From assembly GCA_949372655.1 (NCBI GenBank), contig CASIAI010000002.1, forward strand, positions 124,001 through 188,000: 64,000 nt of DNA, in the 5' to 3' direction. Position 1 is the stretch's first letter; each line of letters begins with the position of its first letter. The translations under genes and the position numbers were made by a program. This document shows positions 28,901 through 37,900 of the stretch, piece by piece. The notes under the pieces are model-generated. The model was not told the origin of the DNA. It did no database searches and saw only the letters and a list, made by a program, of their open reading frames with translations. The stretch comes from Candidatus Poseidoniaceae archaeon (GTDB taxonomy: Archaea; Thermoplasmatota; Poseidoniia; Poseidoniales; Poseidoniaceae).

Positions 28901-31900
28901 CTAATGACTGGAATGACATTCACTAATGTCGAATCAGCCTTTTCTCATGGTAGCGGTCAAGGAACTGCAGTTACAATGTCGAATTTCGATATTAATACTG
29001 CGAGAAGTTCCTGTTTCAACTTTGCTGAAAATACAATGGCAACACTAAGTGGTACTCCTGCTGATAAAAGTACAATGGTAAACTGTAATTCTGACGGAAC
29101 CGCCAATGGTGGCGCTATTATCGACGTTCCTGGAAGTACAGGAGGTTCTTTGACAATGTCCAACATTGATATTACGGATTCTCTTAATACTTTGATTCGT
29201 GTTGATTTCAAGACAGTTGTAATTTCAAATGTTGCTGCAACAAATACAGTGGGTCAAACTCCTGTATCTGGTAACACTGTTAACTCTGGAGTAAGTCTCG
29301 GTTTAACTCATGCTAGTGGAGCATCTGTAGATATCAGTGATTTCTCAGCCCCTGGTTACCATCATGGATGGATTAACGCTGCAGGCTCTATCTCATTGGT
29401 TAATGTAGATCTTGGAAGTGGCTTGTCACCGGCACCTTCACTACCACAGTACTTCGATATCGAGCCATTTGGTAGTTCAGGTACAACTGCTGGAGCAACA
29501 GGCAGTGATGCAATTTTCGACAATTTCAACGTTGCTTCTCTGAATATGTACAGAACTTTCCCCGGAACTTTCAATGATATTACTACTGCCGGAAGTTTGA
29601 CTTTCTATGGATTGAGCACATTTGCCCAAGATGTGGAATTGACAGGAACATCGGTAATCGGTGGCTCTGTTGGAATTGATGGCTGTGGAAGTAATGTTAA
29701 GATTACTGGAGCGACTATAGGTCAACTATGGTCTTCTTGTCAATTCGGTAGCAAGAACGTTGTTGATATCTTGGGAACAACAATTCTTCACACCCCATTT
29801 AGTAGTACATACAGTAGTGCAATAGAACTATCTTTAACTAAGGCTACATTGATTGAAGTCGATGTCCAAAGTGATCTAATTGACGGTACAACTGCGTGGT
29901 ATGCTAACGTTGGTTCAGGCAGTGACCTGTACTTGGTTTCCTCAACTTATACTGATACAGGCACTCCTGCAGCAGCAGTGGACTGTGCAGATAATGCTGG
30001 GTCAACCACATTATGTTTGATCGACTTTAACTCAGGTGTCGGGCAATATGTTTCAGAGGTTTATTACGGCGGATATGCTAATGCTCTGGCCTACAGACTT
30101 GGTGTTGTAAATGGAGTCCCAGCGCAACAAATTCTACAATCTGATGTAACCATCACTACTCAAACACTCGATTCAACAAATACAGTTGTAGCCCAGATTG
30201 GTTCTGCAATTACTGGTTCAAGCCCATTGGGTAAGACAAGTAAAGTGGTTGTAATTACTGGAAACCAAGGTGGCGATATATTCACAGAACATATCGTACG
30301 TGCCACAGGCGCTGCTGGAATTGGTGATGTAAAACCTGGCGATTTAATCACGTTTTCTAATGAAGTATCCCAAACCCCTGGTACCGTATTTGGTGACTAT
30401 AATATCGGCTCATACGTGGATGTTAGACTGATTGCACCTCCGGTGACTTTTGATTCATCGAACATGGATTGCAATTGGATGATGAATACAAACTCTACAT
30501 TCATGAATGCTTATGACTCTGTAAAAGATTCCTTCGTATTCAAGGGTGCTGCTTTGACAATTGATGGAGATATGTTATTTGATGGATGTTCTATTGAACT
30601 AGAAGGTTCTAAGATGCTATTTAGATCTGGTACTGTGACCGTTGAGGGTGCTGGTATCAACCTTGGTTCAATTTTGATGACAATCGATGGTGACACAGGA
30701 GATGCTCCAGAAATTATTGGAGAAATTACAGGTTCAGAGGTGGTCGATGTGGCAATTGGATTAGGAGGTACTGTTAACATGCAAGCTGGAACAATTCAAG
30801 ACATGGTAGTCACTAATTCTAAGCCTGGACAATTGGTTGTAGAATCTGGTGGTACACTCATTATGGCAGGAGCAGCACAAATACTTGGTTCCGACTTGAC
30901 CGGAATGGGCCCTTTCTATCCAATCGTTTTCGCTAATGGTGGAACTGTTCAAGTTACAACAGGCCAAATCTCAGGAATGAGTAATACCGGTACAGGACTT
31001 TCCACAGTTAATGCTTTCGTGAATGCTAATGGACTAACAGTAACCAATGCATACGCTGGTGTTTGGGGAGAAGATTCTGCTCTAACACTTGATGGATTCA
31101 CATCAACCAACAATGCTTATGGAGTTATAGCAGAAGGTGCTATGACACTACCTAAGATTCATCGTAGTGCAACATTACAAGGAATTAACCAATATACTTC
31201 AATGGATGCTTGTATATACGGATGGTGGAATGCTTGTGGACATTGGCAGACATACTCGATAGATTTCTCAACCTACTTAGGTAGCCAAGATTATCTTCAA
31301 GCAGGTATGGATCTTCAATTCCAAGGTCACTTGTATGATGCATACTCCGGATATTATACTCCGTACATGACATTAGATAATCTTAAGATTACAATGTCTG
31401 ATAATATAGGACAAAGCTGGACAGTTGATTCTTCAAGCGACAAAGGATACTATCCTTATGGCGCTGCTGACCCTGCTTCTGGAACCACAGCTGCAACCTA
31501 CACGCCTGGTGCTATAGGTGGAGTACCTTCATGGGATTGTAGTTACAGAGGTCGTACATTCAGCCCTTACAATTCTTATGGAACCTATGGCTCTCAGAAC
31601 ATTGGTGGAGCAGGTACCATGGGTAACTTCTTCGGAGTTGGCGCATGGGGATACCCTGCAGAGTTCGGCTTTAGATGGACTGCTTCAGACAATGCAAATA
31701 TTGCTGCTGATGCATTTCCTCTATTCAACTGGGGTGACTCACATAGATATTTCTCACCGTATGCTAATTTCCCAGGTATGAACAATCTTTACCCACTACC
31801 AAGAGGTAGTGCATATGGTTCGAGCACTGTCGACGTTTGTGGTGCTCAAGCACAAACCAATTGGCAAGGCTCACTAACACAACTAGGAGCGAGCGCATTG

Positions 31901-34900
31901 CTTAACTTCCCAGTTGTTGATATTAGGGATACTTCTTTGACAAGTGTCAAAATGGAAGTTGATGTTTGGCATACTTACTACGGTCCTAATGCAGGATACT
32001 TCGACAACGGTAAGGCAGATAACGCACAAATAATGGCTCGTGGAAGCTCCAACCCAGCATCTATGGGTGATTGGTCAACAACTCTTCCAAACAACGGAAT
32101 TTCAATTATTAATTCTAATATCAACGATGCTAATTATGGTGTTTACTTGTTAGGTGACACAGTCGCAACATTTACCAATACTAATATTTCCAATCCAAGT
32201 TCTTACGGAGTATACACAGACGGAGAGAACTCAGTAACCTTTGACGACTTAAATGTGACAGATAACACAGCCTCAGGATTATTGAATTATGGATTCTATT
32301 CTGGTTCAACCAGTACAGGAGATATCACAATTAAGAATTCTAATTTCTCTGGACTATCCACTTCTTTGTACTTTAACAACGATGTTGGAACTACTGTTGA
32401 ATCGACAACTGTTTCATCTGGAGATACCGGATTAAAAATCGGTTCTTCAAGTGATGCAGATTACAATCTTGACGGTCTAGCAATCACTAACATGAATGTT
32501 GGAGTCGATGCTGCTGGTACTGGAAAACTAACAATTAAGGATTGTGTATTCGTATCAAGTAACAACTTCGATGTTGTTCTAGATGGTGCAAGAAATGCAG
32601 AATTTATCGACGGTTCTTTCACTGTGAAGCCTCTTATTGACAGTTCAAAGGTCAGTATTACTGGTTCAGGAACTTTGGAACGTTCAAGGTCATACTTCGC
32701 AGTATTAGATGCGGACTCATCTCCAGTAGTTGATGCAAATGTTATCCTTAGCAGCAGAGATGCGTCAGTATTCTCTGCTGGTACAACTGACGCAAGTGGT
32801 CTAGTCTCAGGACTTGCTTTCTCCGTATTTACTATGGATTCAGTAGGACCGATCAACGACCTAACTACCTTGTTCAACACCTACACACTTACTACAGTTG
32901 CACAAATTGGAACTTACTCTTACACAGATGTTAATACTAACAATGGTGACTTCCGCTACAAGATTACATCACCGACTTTGGCTGATGATCCGTATGACTC
33001 TGCAAATGCGATTAACTATGAATCTTACAGTTTGACTGATGTAGTGGATATTCGTATCTGTTCAAATGATAACTTACACACTGTAGTTGCTGGATGTGCA
33101 GGAACATTCGCTGATACTGATACAAGAACTTACACTTCTGGAATGGTAGAATATGGTTCTGAAGAATCTATTCAAGATATTTCAGGAACTGTAGACATGT
33201 CAAACAAGGTTATTATGTCTGATACTGGAAGTTATGAGATGAAAGATGGAACAACTTACAACCTTGATGGTTCGACTATATTGATGACAGGATATATGGG
33301 TCTTTACAACATAGGACAATGGACTGTTGAACAACCATATGGTACAACATTCAGTATGGATGGCGGAAGTGTTCTAGGAATCTATCCTGCTTCACCTTCT
33401 GGCGCTCCTGTTGGATACGCTCTTGGTGGACTTGGTGGATTTAGTGATGCACCATTATCCTTTAATGTCAACAATGTTGATTTCAATGGTATTGCAACAA
33501 TGTCAGCATTTGCTGGTGACTATGCTTCCTCCAGTTCTTGGAGTGGACTTTCCGCTTACAACGTGGGACAGTTCGAAATTACTGGAAGTAGTTTCTCTCA
33601 CTACAGAGGATTTAATTCACTGTATGCTAATGTTATTTACGATGTTGATACTTGTATTAGACTTGCAGGTGGAAATGGTGGACTTATTCAGAACAATATC
33701 TTCAGCGACTGTACTGCTGGAATAATGTTCAAGCAATCAGATTGGCTTGTCGATAGTTCTAATCCAAGCACTGGTTACGTTGACTCAAGAGCTACACAGA
33801 CTGACCATCCAGTAAATGGTTCCAAGCAATTCACAATTGATAACAATGAATTTACTGGTGGAGCTGGATTCAATATTTGGGTATACAACGATGCTAACGC
33901 AGATCAACTAACAATTACTAACAATGACATGAATTGTAATGCTTGTGAAGCACATATTGCTTTCTATGACGAGACATCCGTAGCACCAATCATTACTGGA
34001 AACACTATGAGAAACGGTGACTATGCAATTACTACCAAGGATACTCAACTAGCAACTATTGACTCTAACATAATATCCGATATTGAAGTCGCAGCAGTCT
34101 ATGTTGATGGTGGAGATGCAGATATTACAGGTAACACAATTACTGATTCAATGGGTGGAATTAGAGTAGAAGGATTAACCAAGCCTACTGAACAAGTAAC
34201 TTACTTAGTTGCTGGATTTAATACAGGAATGCCTCAATCATCTACTTCTCCTTTCAACTTTAAGAATTTCCTTTATGGTTCAGTATCTCAAGAGATCCAA
34301 TATACACTGGCTCCTGGTGATGAAATGATAATGGAATACAATTGTGGCAGTTGGTGTGGTGAATCAACTATTCAGTATAAGGCAGCAGGACAAGGATATC
34401 AAACATGGGATCCAGCAAACTTTGGAACTTCAAGTTCCCTTACAGACAGCATACTGTTCACAATCCCTGGTATTTACAAGTTTAAGTTACTTGACTCTTA
34501 CGGAGACGGCCCTAACGGTGGTTCTTTTGATGTGACTAAAGCAGCGTCTGGAACATGGACAACAGGTTCTACTAGCGGTCCAGCAACTGTTTTGGCTTGG
34601 ACTCACAACACACAACACTCACAATACGCAACTGGAACAGGTTCTAATGATGACGGAGTTGTCATTTCTAACCTCGGTTCTGCACCAACTACATGGGCAT
34701 TTAGAATGACCGATACTTACGGTGATGGAGCAAACGGTAACTCATACATCATCGAAGAAGCACCTGCAGGCACATGGAACGGTGCTACAGGTCCAGCTGG
34801 AGTTTATGTTGGTGGAATCAACGATGGAATTGGTCCATCCTTCACTAGCTCTGTAAACTCTGGAGATTACAGCGATTGGCTTGAAATTACTCTACAACCA

Positions 34901-34951
34901 AATAAAGAATTAAGAATGGTTTGGGATACTTGTTCCAGCTTGGTGTTATGA
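22949..34951 (+). CDS. Giant surface protein, N-terminal 4,000 residues (gene split by frameshift)
   Basis: A basic N-terminus and signal peptide (IFGGVGIALLLCLLMVMMPF) open the protein. Five (D)xYxDGxNG motifs occur near residues 571, 752, 1304, 3850 and 3925, several preceded by a Cys-rich GxWCGE motif (near 689 and 3799). A long region from about 1860 to 3745 consists of short repeated strands with Asn, Ser and Gly turns, typical of right-handed beta-helix (NosD/pectate lyase-like) folds. The ORF ends at 34951 because of one extra T at 34940-34941; removing it restores SSWCYES, matching the GxWCGES motif, and opens the frame to 39329. A stretch from 26276 to 26365 is also out of frame internally and gives an anomalous Arg-rich segment. 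The intact product is about 5,460 residues. The role is unknown; an adhesin or scaffold is likely. Confidence 0.85.
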   Translation: MKEMKNKRGKTIFGGVGIALLLCLLMVMMPFASTVSNGDTTEEISTETNSEKIYSEESTLLGSADASFDAEDYGYDADYEMLGMRELNSKVFIGDDGGMDMIYSSDPLHYLDVENNLQEIDLTIDASEDGYQVTETSSPVYFESEVENGYSTLFGGDFEITSGVDSMIVAIKSPSDTEQMVTIGEASNGLTDDKMASDNTNFEITPLYFETSSNVLTGGNKISYPLSDTIDMVYTVKQDKVKQDVVINALPHMYAELPEFQDSQYFGLYERFEIPVGHHLVSYDGLDLSGVELFETDKHLSIINTDTGQEVVRIEAPVSHHSSLTDGESQIESIYFLSVDEFGTSGSIITAIPMSSLLSKDISFPVTIDPTFTYVATGQNSYQVCDISANDCHSKTDGRYEYGTYGKMLDSPTFPFQFGTTLPDASPLSPVESVTAKVYYDADYDAGYADIIILEDCGLSSAGAPTGDEQLGQFANPSGCTGNALQAYTPPANTGNPLYTYDVPTSSSRHQCTVTGGGGWQGPTGYCIHYSHFGYNSGSTTNFGRWVTADDSSPANGVFEEGTYDYEITDSYGDGLNGAYFRIYTRSAGWTVSNSQTGWSLQSQFPTPTGSFSSFTGTVVVPAGQVATIRYYCGDYDLSSCYTGETLFTIQAQSGTVLPSLSNGGNSFARGPDASIQLAGGQEARMKWVCGTWCGENSVYWREAGGSWTNTQVWSPNGGSGSNGATYYSNNENILIQNAGGSTMDLEFLVYDSYGDGTNGGSGSVQVGPLGTWGTVPSTPWGLRQISMVSSESLGYFSVPSGTATGTRDVALCTTVVECSDSTSSISMLNDAIVNAGYIEFGLGFANSAVSSSPHQTTGSTASVGGEFYIDKFELIIDFEEATDDTTPPVDMTEVHYQGNTYIDGPRTLILEVEDSEHAIDTTTANGPKLWYSVDSSSYISASASLVSSVCNAKEQTCAFMAQTSHLSSGSVVDYYWTYQDAAGPTATKPNQGPNPTQSSTMQFTILEALTAGTAQKITTLVENVKANYDGGAKTPGNTIDRQMTYYTDTNEYFFEFDTSECETYTSAGYSCFSTDSNNDFGHWDVLWQDVLPMPVTPGQVSGCTGTSAHSHSIGIICIWRRLRYHTPTRRRLLILAFKYDATADAWTVAGVGDGSNGLRIGDKLDSNAPDTQSVQGVVLSAVTESTLVPAFSTSNSGDYSNPVTLVVPAGKEAIIGFVSGSYASEAGVNVNDGTTDYQWGRTTHRLGSGYLPANGVITCAGSSGFSSGTYWSNDANDGTSNNCIPNGGVLAAGTYEVVLMDWYSDGSNGGYLKVKVQDAGGNWGVDPNVIPYTQVSSGSTYTWGTSGFSIDLSQSTTPAVTSGSFASHNFWDNTASTPSGLNIICVTTNGLVYFKEDTSTSAGDCPADADDSSNGGTWQGFALAGSVQGEQPAGEGMLWSIRNIAPDPDITAPLIQHTGMGDSHARSRTVSAIISDPGYQPTGLEVSSVVNVGPTLHYEIYQTSGAPTGTFTEVPMNPEGTRTLCAEMECTWSADLPELGSDRDQSVVYKITAQDVSTAGGAANNAANTATTTTATFKADTPTNTLVFEWQNYASDFAASEVCSFQVILYDVTNEFEFHYDESCSTDEMVGVIGHRLDQTTATTIENLVDSTQSGNPHSYNIRVTDGADGYSYEYFDLGITTPLPLASSTLAVAAGTSASFRTENCVQQFWTQLSNYCAGNVDIPSGFSFDFHGVTFDGDNGQDDRIQVSAAGVMNLLSNQPATSHNTVSPVHGVSWSGAMYDMNSASPFYKDNSIAPWWSPASNDYCAQSSGCNGVWYRTIPFEGQGITETSDINTDKIWYLVDSPIRVNPSDPSGYLSVNANLEIQAGVEVIVAPGKGISFDSGIVNGACTKFTVGKASDTGRVSFNADQTTATSPSNPETWYGLAFTDECQGDTTERHIFENVDISNTEYAAITAGSRPGSPSAQYSCGTSSSDCNVGDFLMTGMTFTNVESAFSHGSGQGTAVTMSNFDINTARSSCFNFAENTMATLSGTPADKSTMVNCNSDGTANGGAIIDVPGSTGGSLTMSNIDITDSLNTLIRVDFKTVVISNVAATNTVGQTPVSGNTVNSGVSLGLTHASGASVDISDFSAPGYHHGWINAAGSISLVNVDLGSGLSPAPSLPQYFDIEPFGSSGTTAGATGSDAIFDNFNVASLNMYRTFPGTFNDITTAGSLTFYGLSTFAQDVELTGTSVIGGSVGIDGCGSNVKITGATIGQLWSSCQFGSKNVVDILGTTILHTPFSSTYSSAIELSLTKATLIEVDVQSDLIDGTTAWYANVGSGSDLYLVSSTYTDTGTPAAAVDCADNAGSTTLCLIDFNSGVGQYVSEVYYGGYANALAYRLGVVNGVPAQQILQSDVTITTQTLDSTNTVVAQIGSAITGSSPLGKTSKVVVITGNQGGDIFTEHIVRATGAAGIGDVKPGDLITFSNEVSQTPGTVFGDYNIGSYVDVRLIAPPVTFDSSNMDCNWMMNTNSTFMNAYDSVKDSFVFKGAALTIDGDMLFDGCSIELEGSKMLFRSGTVTVEGAGINLGSILMTIDGDTGDAPEIIGEITGSEVVDVAIGLGGTVNMQAGTIQDMVVTNSKPGQLVVESGGTLIMAGAAQILGSDLTGMGPFYPIVFANGGTVQVTTGQISGMSNTGTGLSTVNAFVNANGLTVTNAYAGVWGEDSALTLDGFTSTNNAYGVIAEGAMTLPKIHRSATLQGINQYTSMDACIYGWWNACGHWQTYSIDFSTYLGSQDYLQAGMDLQFQGHLYDAYSGYYTPYMTLDNLKITMSDNIGQSWTVDSSSDKGYYPYGAADPASGTTAATYTPGAIGGVPSWDCSYRGRTFSPYNSYGTYGSQNIGGAGTMGNFFGVGAWGYPAEFGFRWTASDNANIAADAFPLFNWGDSHRYFSPYANFPGMNNLYPLPRGSAYGSSTVDVCGAQAQTNWQGSLTQLGASALLNFPVVDIRDTSLTSVKMEVDVWHTYYGPNAGYFDNGKADNAQIMARGSSNPASMGDWSTTLPNNGISIINSNINDANYGVYLLGDTVATFTNTNISNPSSYGVYTDGENSVTFDDLNVTDNTASGLLNYGFYSGSTSTGDITIKNSNFSGLSTSLYFNNDVGTTVESTTVSSGDTGLKIGSSSDADYNLDGLAITNMNVGVDAAGTGKLTIKDCVFVSSNNFDVVLDGARNAEFIDGSFTVKPLIDSSKVSITGSGTLERSRSYFAVLDADSSPVVDANVILSSRDASVFSAGTTDASGLVSGLAFSVFTMDSVGPINDLTTLFNTYTLTTVAQIGTYSYTDVNTNNGDFRYKITSPTLADDPYDSANAINYESYSLTDVVDIRICSNDNLHTVVAGCAGTFADTDTRTYTSGMVEYGSEESIQDISGTVDMSNKVIMSDTGSYEMKDGTTYNLDGSTILMTGYMGLYNIGQWTVEQPYGTTFSMDGGSVLGIYPASPSGAPVGYALGGLGGFSDAPLSFNVNNVDFNGIATMSAFAGDYASSSSWSGLSAYNVGQFEITGSSFSHYRGFNSLYANVIYDVDTCIRLAGGNGGLIQNNIFSDCTAGIMFKQSDWLVDSSNPSTGYVDSRATQTDHPVNGSKQFTIDNNEFTGGAGFNIWVYNDANADQLTITNNDMNCNACEAHIAFYDETSVAPIITGNTMRNGDYAITTKDTQLATIDSNIISDIEVAAVYVDGGDADITGNTITDSMGGIRVEGLTKPTEQVTYLVAGFNTGMPQSSTSPFNFKNFLYGSVSQEIQYTLAPGDEMIMEYNCGSWCGESTIQYKAAGQGYQTWDPANFGTSSSLTDSILFTIPGIYKFKLLDSYGDGPNGGSFDVTKAASGTWTTGSTSGPATVLAWTHNTQHSQYATGTGSNDDGVVISNLGSAPTTWAFRMTDTYGDGANGNSYIIEEAPAGTWNGATGPAGVYVGGINDGIGPSFTSSVNSGDYSDWLEITLQPNKELRMVWDTCSSLVL

Positions 34952-34958
34952 ATCAGGA

Positions 34959-37900
34959 ATGGAATACGGAGAAATCGCTGTATCCACTGCACTAGCATGG
35001 GTTGGTCCAGATATTCACAACAATGTAATTACTAATACTGGATTTGAACCTACTGCATACGGTATTAGAATCGAGGCTTGTGATATGACTCAATATCATA
35101 TTTCGACTATATCAAATACTGTAAACATTGGACAAGATGCTTTGGTTGCAGACAGTTGTACATGGATAGACCAAGGTTCAACATTAACTGGAACTGATCT
35201 AGCAGGCTCTGTTGGATTCAATGATGATAATGCATATGGAGCATCAGTAGTCCTTTCAGGAACTACAATTTCTGGCTTCGAAACAGGAGCAAAGAAGACA
35301 TCTGGTGACTTGACTATCCTCAGTGGTTCTACAATTACTGCTGGTGCAAATGGTTTGGGTCTAATGACTCAAAACATCGATGTCATCCTTAAGGATTCAA
35401 CCTTCGATGGTGGCGCTACAGGTAAGGCTATTCAAATTGAAGACAGTTCTTCAGCAACATTGGATAATGTAAACACTGCTGGTACCGATGGTGCTACATT
35501 CATGATGAGTGAATTCACATGGACTGGCGGAGCATTGTCTAATACAGGAATTGCACTATCTGCAAATGGTTCTACTGGAGAACTAACTTCTCTAGTTTAC
35601 ACTGGCTCTGGAACTCAAATCGAAGCTTTGAATGAGACTTACATCAACTCAATTGATTACAGCCTTGACGGAACTATGAGCGTCGATGCAACATCAATTG
35701 TTGACGAATCAAATTGGTTGTCTATCTCAACTGACCACACTGGTGGAGACTCAGCATTATCTGCTTATCCTTCACCAGCACAGGAAGTTGGATTGATGAT
35801 AACAGATGCAACTGGTAACTACGGTGCATATGTTTCACCTACTTTCAACGCTGACTCCTTAGATAACACAATGGTTGTCAATGGTTCTAACGAAGACTGG
35901 ATTGGTGGTAACATACTAAACCCATCTGGATTTGTAATGCCTGGAGAAGTCAGTACTGATTTCTTCATTACAGCGTCTAGTACTAATCTTTACATGGCTT
36001 TCAACGGAATAACTTCTACAGATGATATATATGTATACTTCAATACTAACGATCTGGCTGGTTCAACTACTGACTTTAACAACGAACATACACTGCCATT
36101 TGGTGCTGAACAAGCACTTGTGATTGACTCTACTGGAGCCAAAGTTTACTCATCTGGTCTGACCGGATGGACACAAGCAACAGGTGCTGTACAACTTGAC
36201 CGCTCTACATCATTCGTAGAAATAGCAATGCCTCTATCATCACTGGGAAGTGGTTTCGATGCACTAGACATCGTAGCAACTGTTCAAGTAGGAACTGATG
36301 TTTCAGTAGCTCACCCTACTCAAACAATTCTTCAGACAGGACTTGAGACATTAACAGATAGTTACTCAATGAATCTAGGACTTCTTGATATGTCAGACGG
36401 TACAATTACTGACCAAGTAATGCTTTACCGCTCTTTCTTCAAGTCATCTACACCTACAACAGGACATACCTACGACATTATGGTCAAGACAGCAGCAACT
36501 GCTGGACAGACCTGTAAATATGACTGGGCTACATTGGCTACAGAAAGCTTGACACCAATTTTGATGGATCAATCTCAATCAGTATCTTTCGATATCTTGA
36601 GAGCTTGTCCAAAGATTACAAGTGCTCTTACAGATGTTGTTGTCTATGAAGATAGTGCAGCATTTGACTTCGCTCTTGCAACTTTGGTTGATGATGAGCA
36701 AGATGTTGAAGCGACCATGAAGTGGGATGTCTTAGGCGACAATTTAGTTGCTCATGATAATATTCTATCAGATTGGTCTGATGTGACCAATACTGATGGA
36801 ACTGTATCTATAACTCCAATTAATGACCAATTTGGTACTTTTGAACTGGAGTTCCAAGTAATTGACTCTCACGGACAAACTGATTCAGAAGTTATTACTT
36901 ATACAGTAACCAACGTTAACGATGCTCCATGGATATGTGACGCATTGGCTGATGTTGATCCAAATTGTGACAATGGAGATATTGCTTTGTACACAGACGG
37001 AGGATTAGTCAATACACGCTATGAAGGATTTACCTCTACAACTAAACCTCTAGGAGACGCTCATAACGATACAGGAAACTCATTCGTTCGTGATATGGAT
37101 AATGAAAATAATATCCCACTATCTCCTGCACAGGTTTACACATGGGCTGCAGCCGCTGATTGTGACCAATTTAGTGAAGTGAAAGTTGGATTAAATCAAT
37201 TTGGGTTACAAGTTGTGAATATTATTGAAAACCCCAACTGGGAAGAAGGTGGTATTTGTGATATTACTCTCGACCTTGATGATAACGGTGTTGAATTCTG
37301 TTTCGATTCTGCAACAAATACAGTTGTTACTGCTAAGCCTGCATCTGATTCACGAACAGATTGTGAAACCGCAGGATATGTTTGGATGGGCGAAAACTCA
37401 GCTCAATCAGTTGTCGTACCATTCTCAGTTGCACCGGTTAACGATGCACCTGTAATCGCTGATGATACAACCTACAACAACAACAATGGCGTCTTGGTAG
37501 ATTCTGTAGATGGTTCTGTTGATTGGGTAGCAGATGGTGTAGACTACAAGGTTACTTTGGTTGAAGATACTACAGAATCAGATACACTCACCTTCGACTT
37601 ATCATCTATCAAGTCTGATATAGACCATCTAGATGCAGACCTTTCTTGGACTCTTACTGACTCTGAAGATTGTGATTCATCAAGATACTATACCCACCAA
37701 ATCAATGGAGACTTGTTAGAGTTCACTCTAATTGAAGACGCTACAACCAATGCTCCAGACTGGGAGAAGGATATGTTATTCGATAACGGTATTCACCAAG
37801 AGAGACCTACTACTGCAGGTAACTGTCCAATGCACCTAAGATTGTATGATGACTATGATGACTACATACTGAATGAAGCTGCTATACTAGCAGGTACAAC

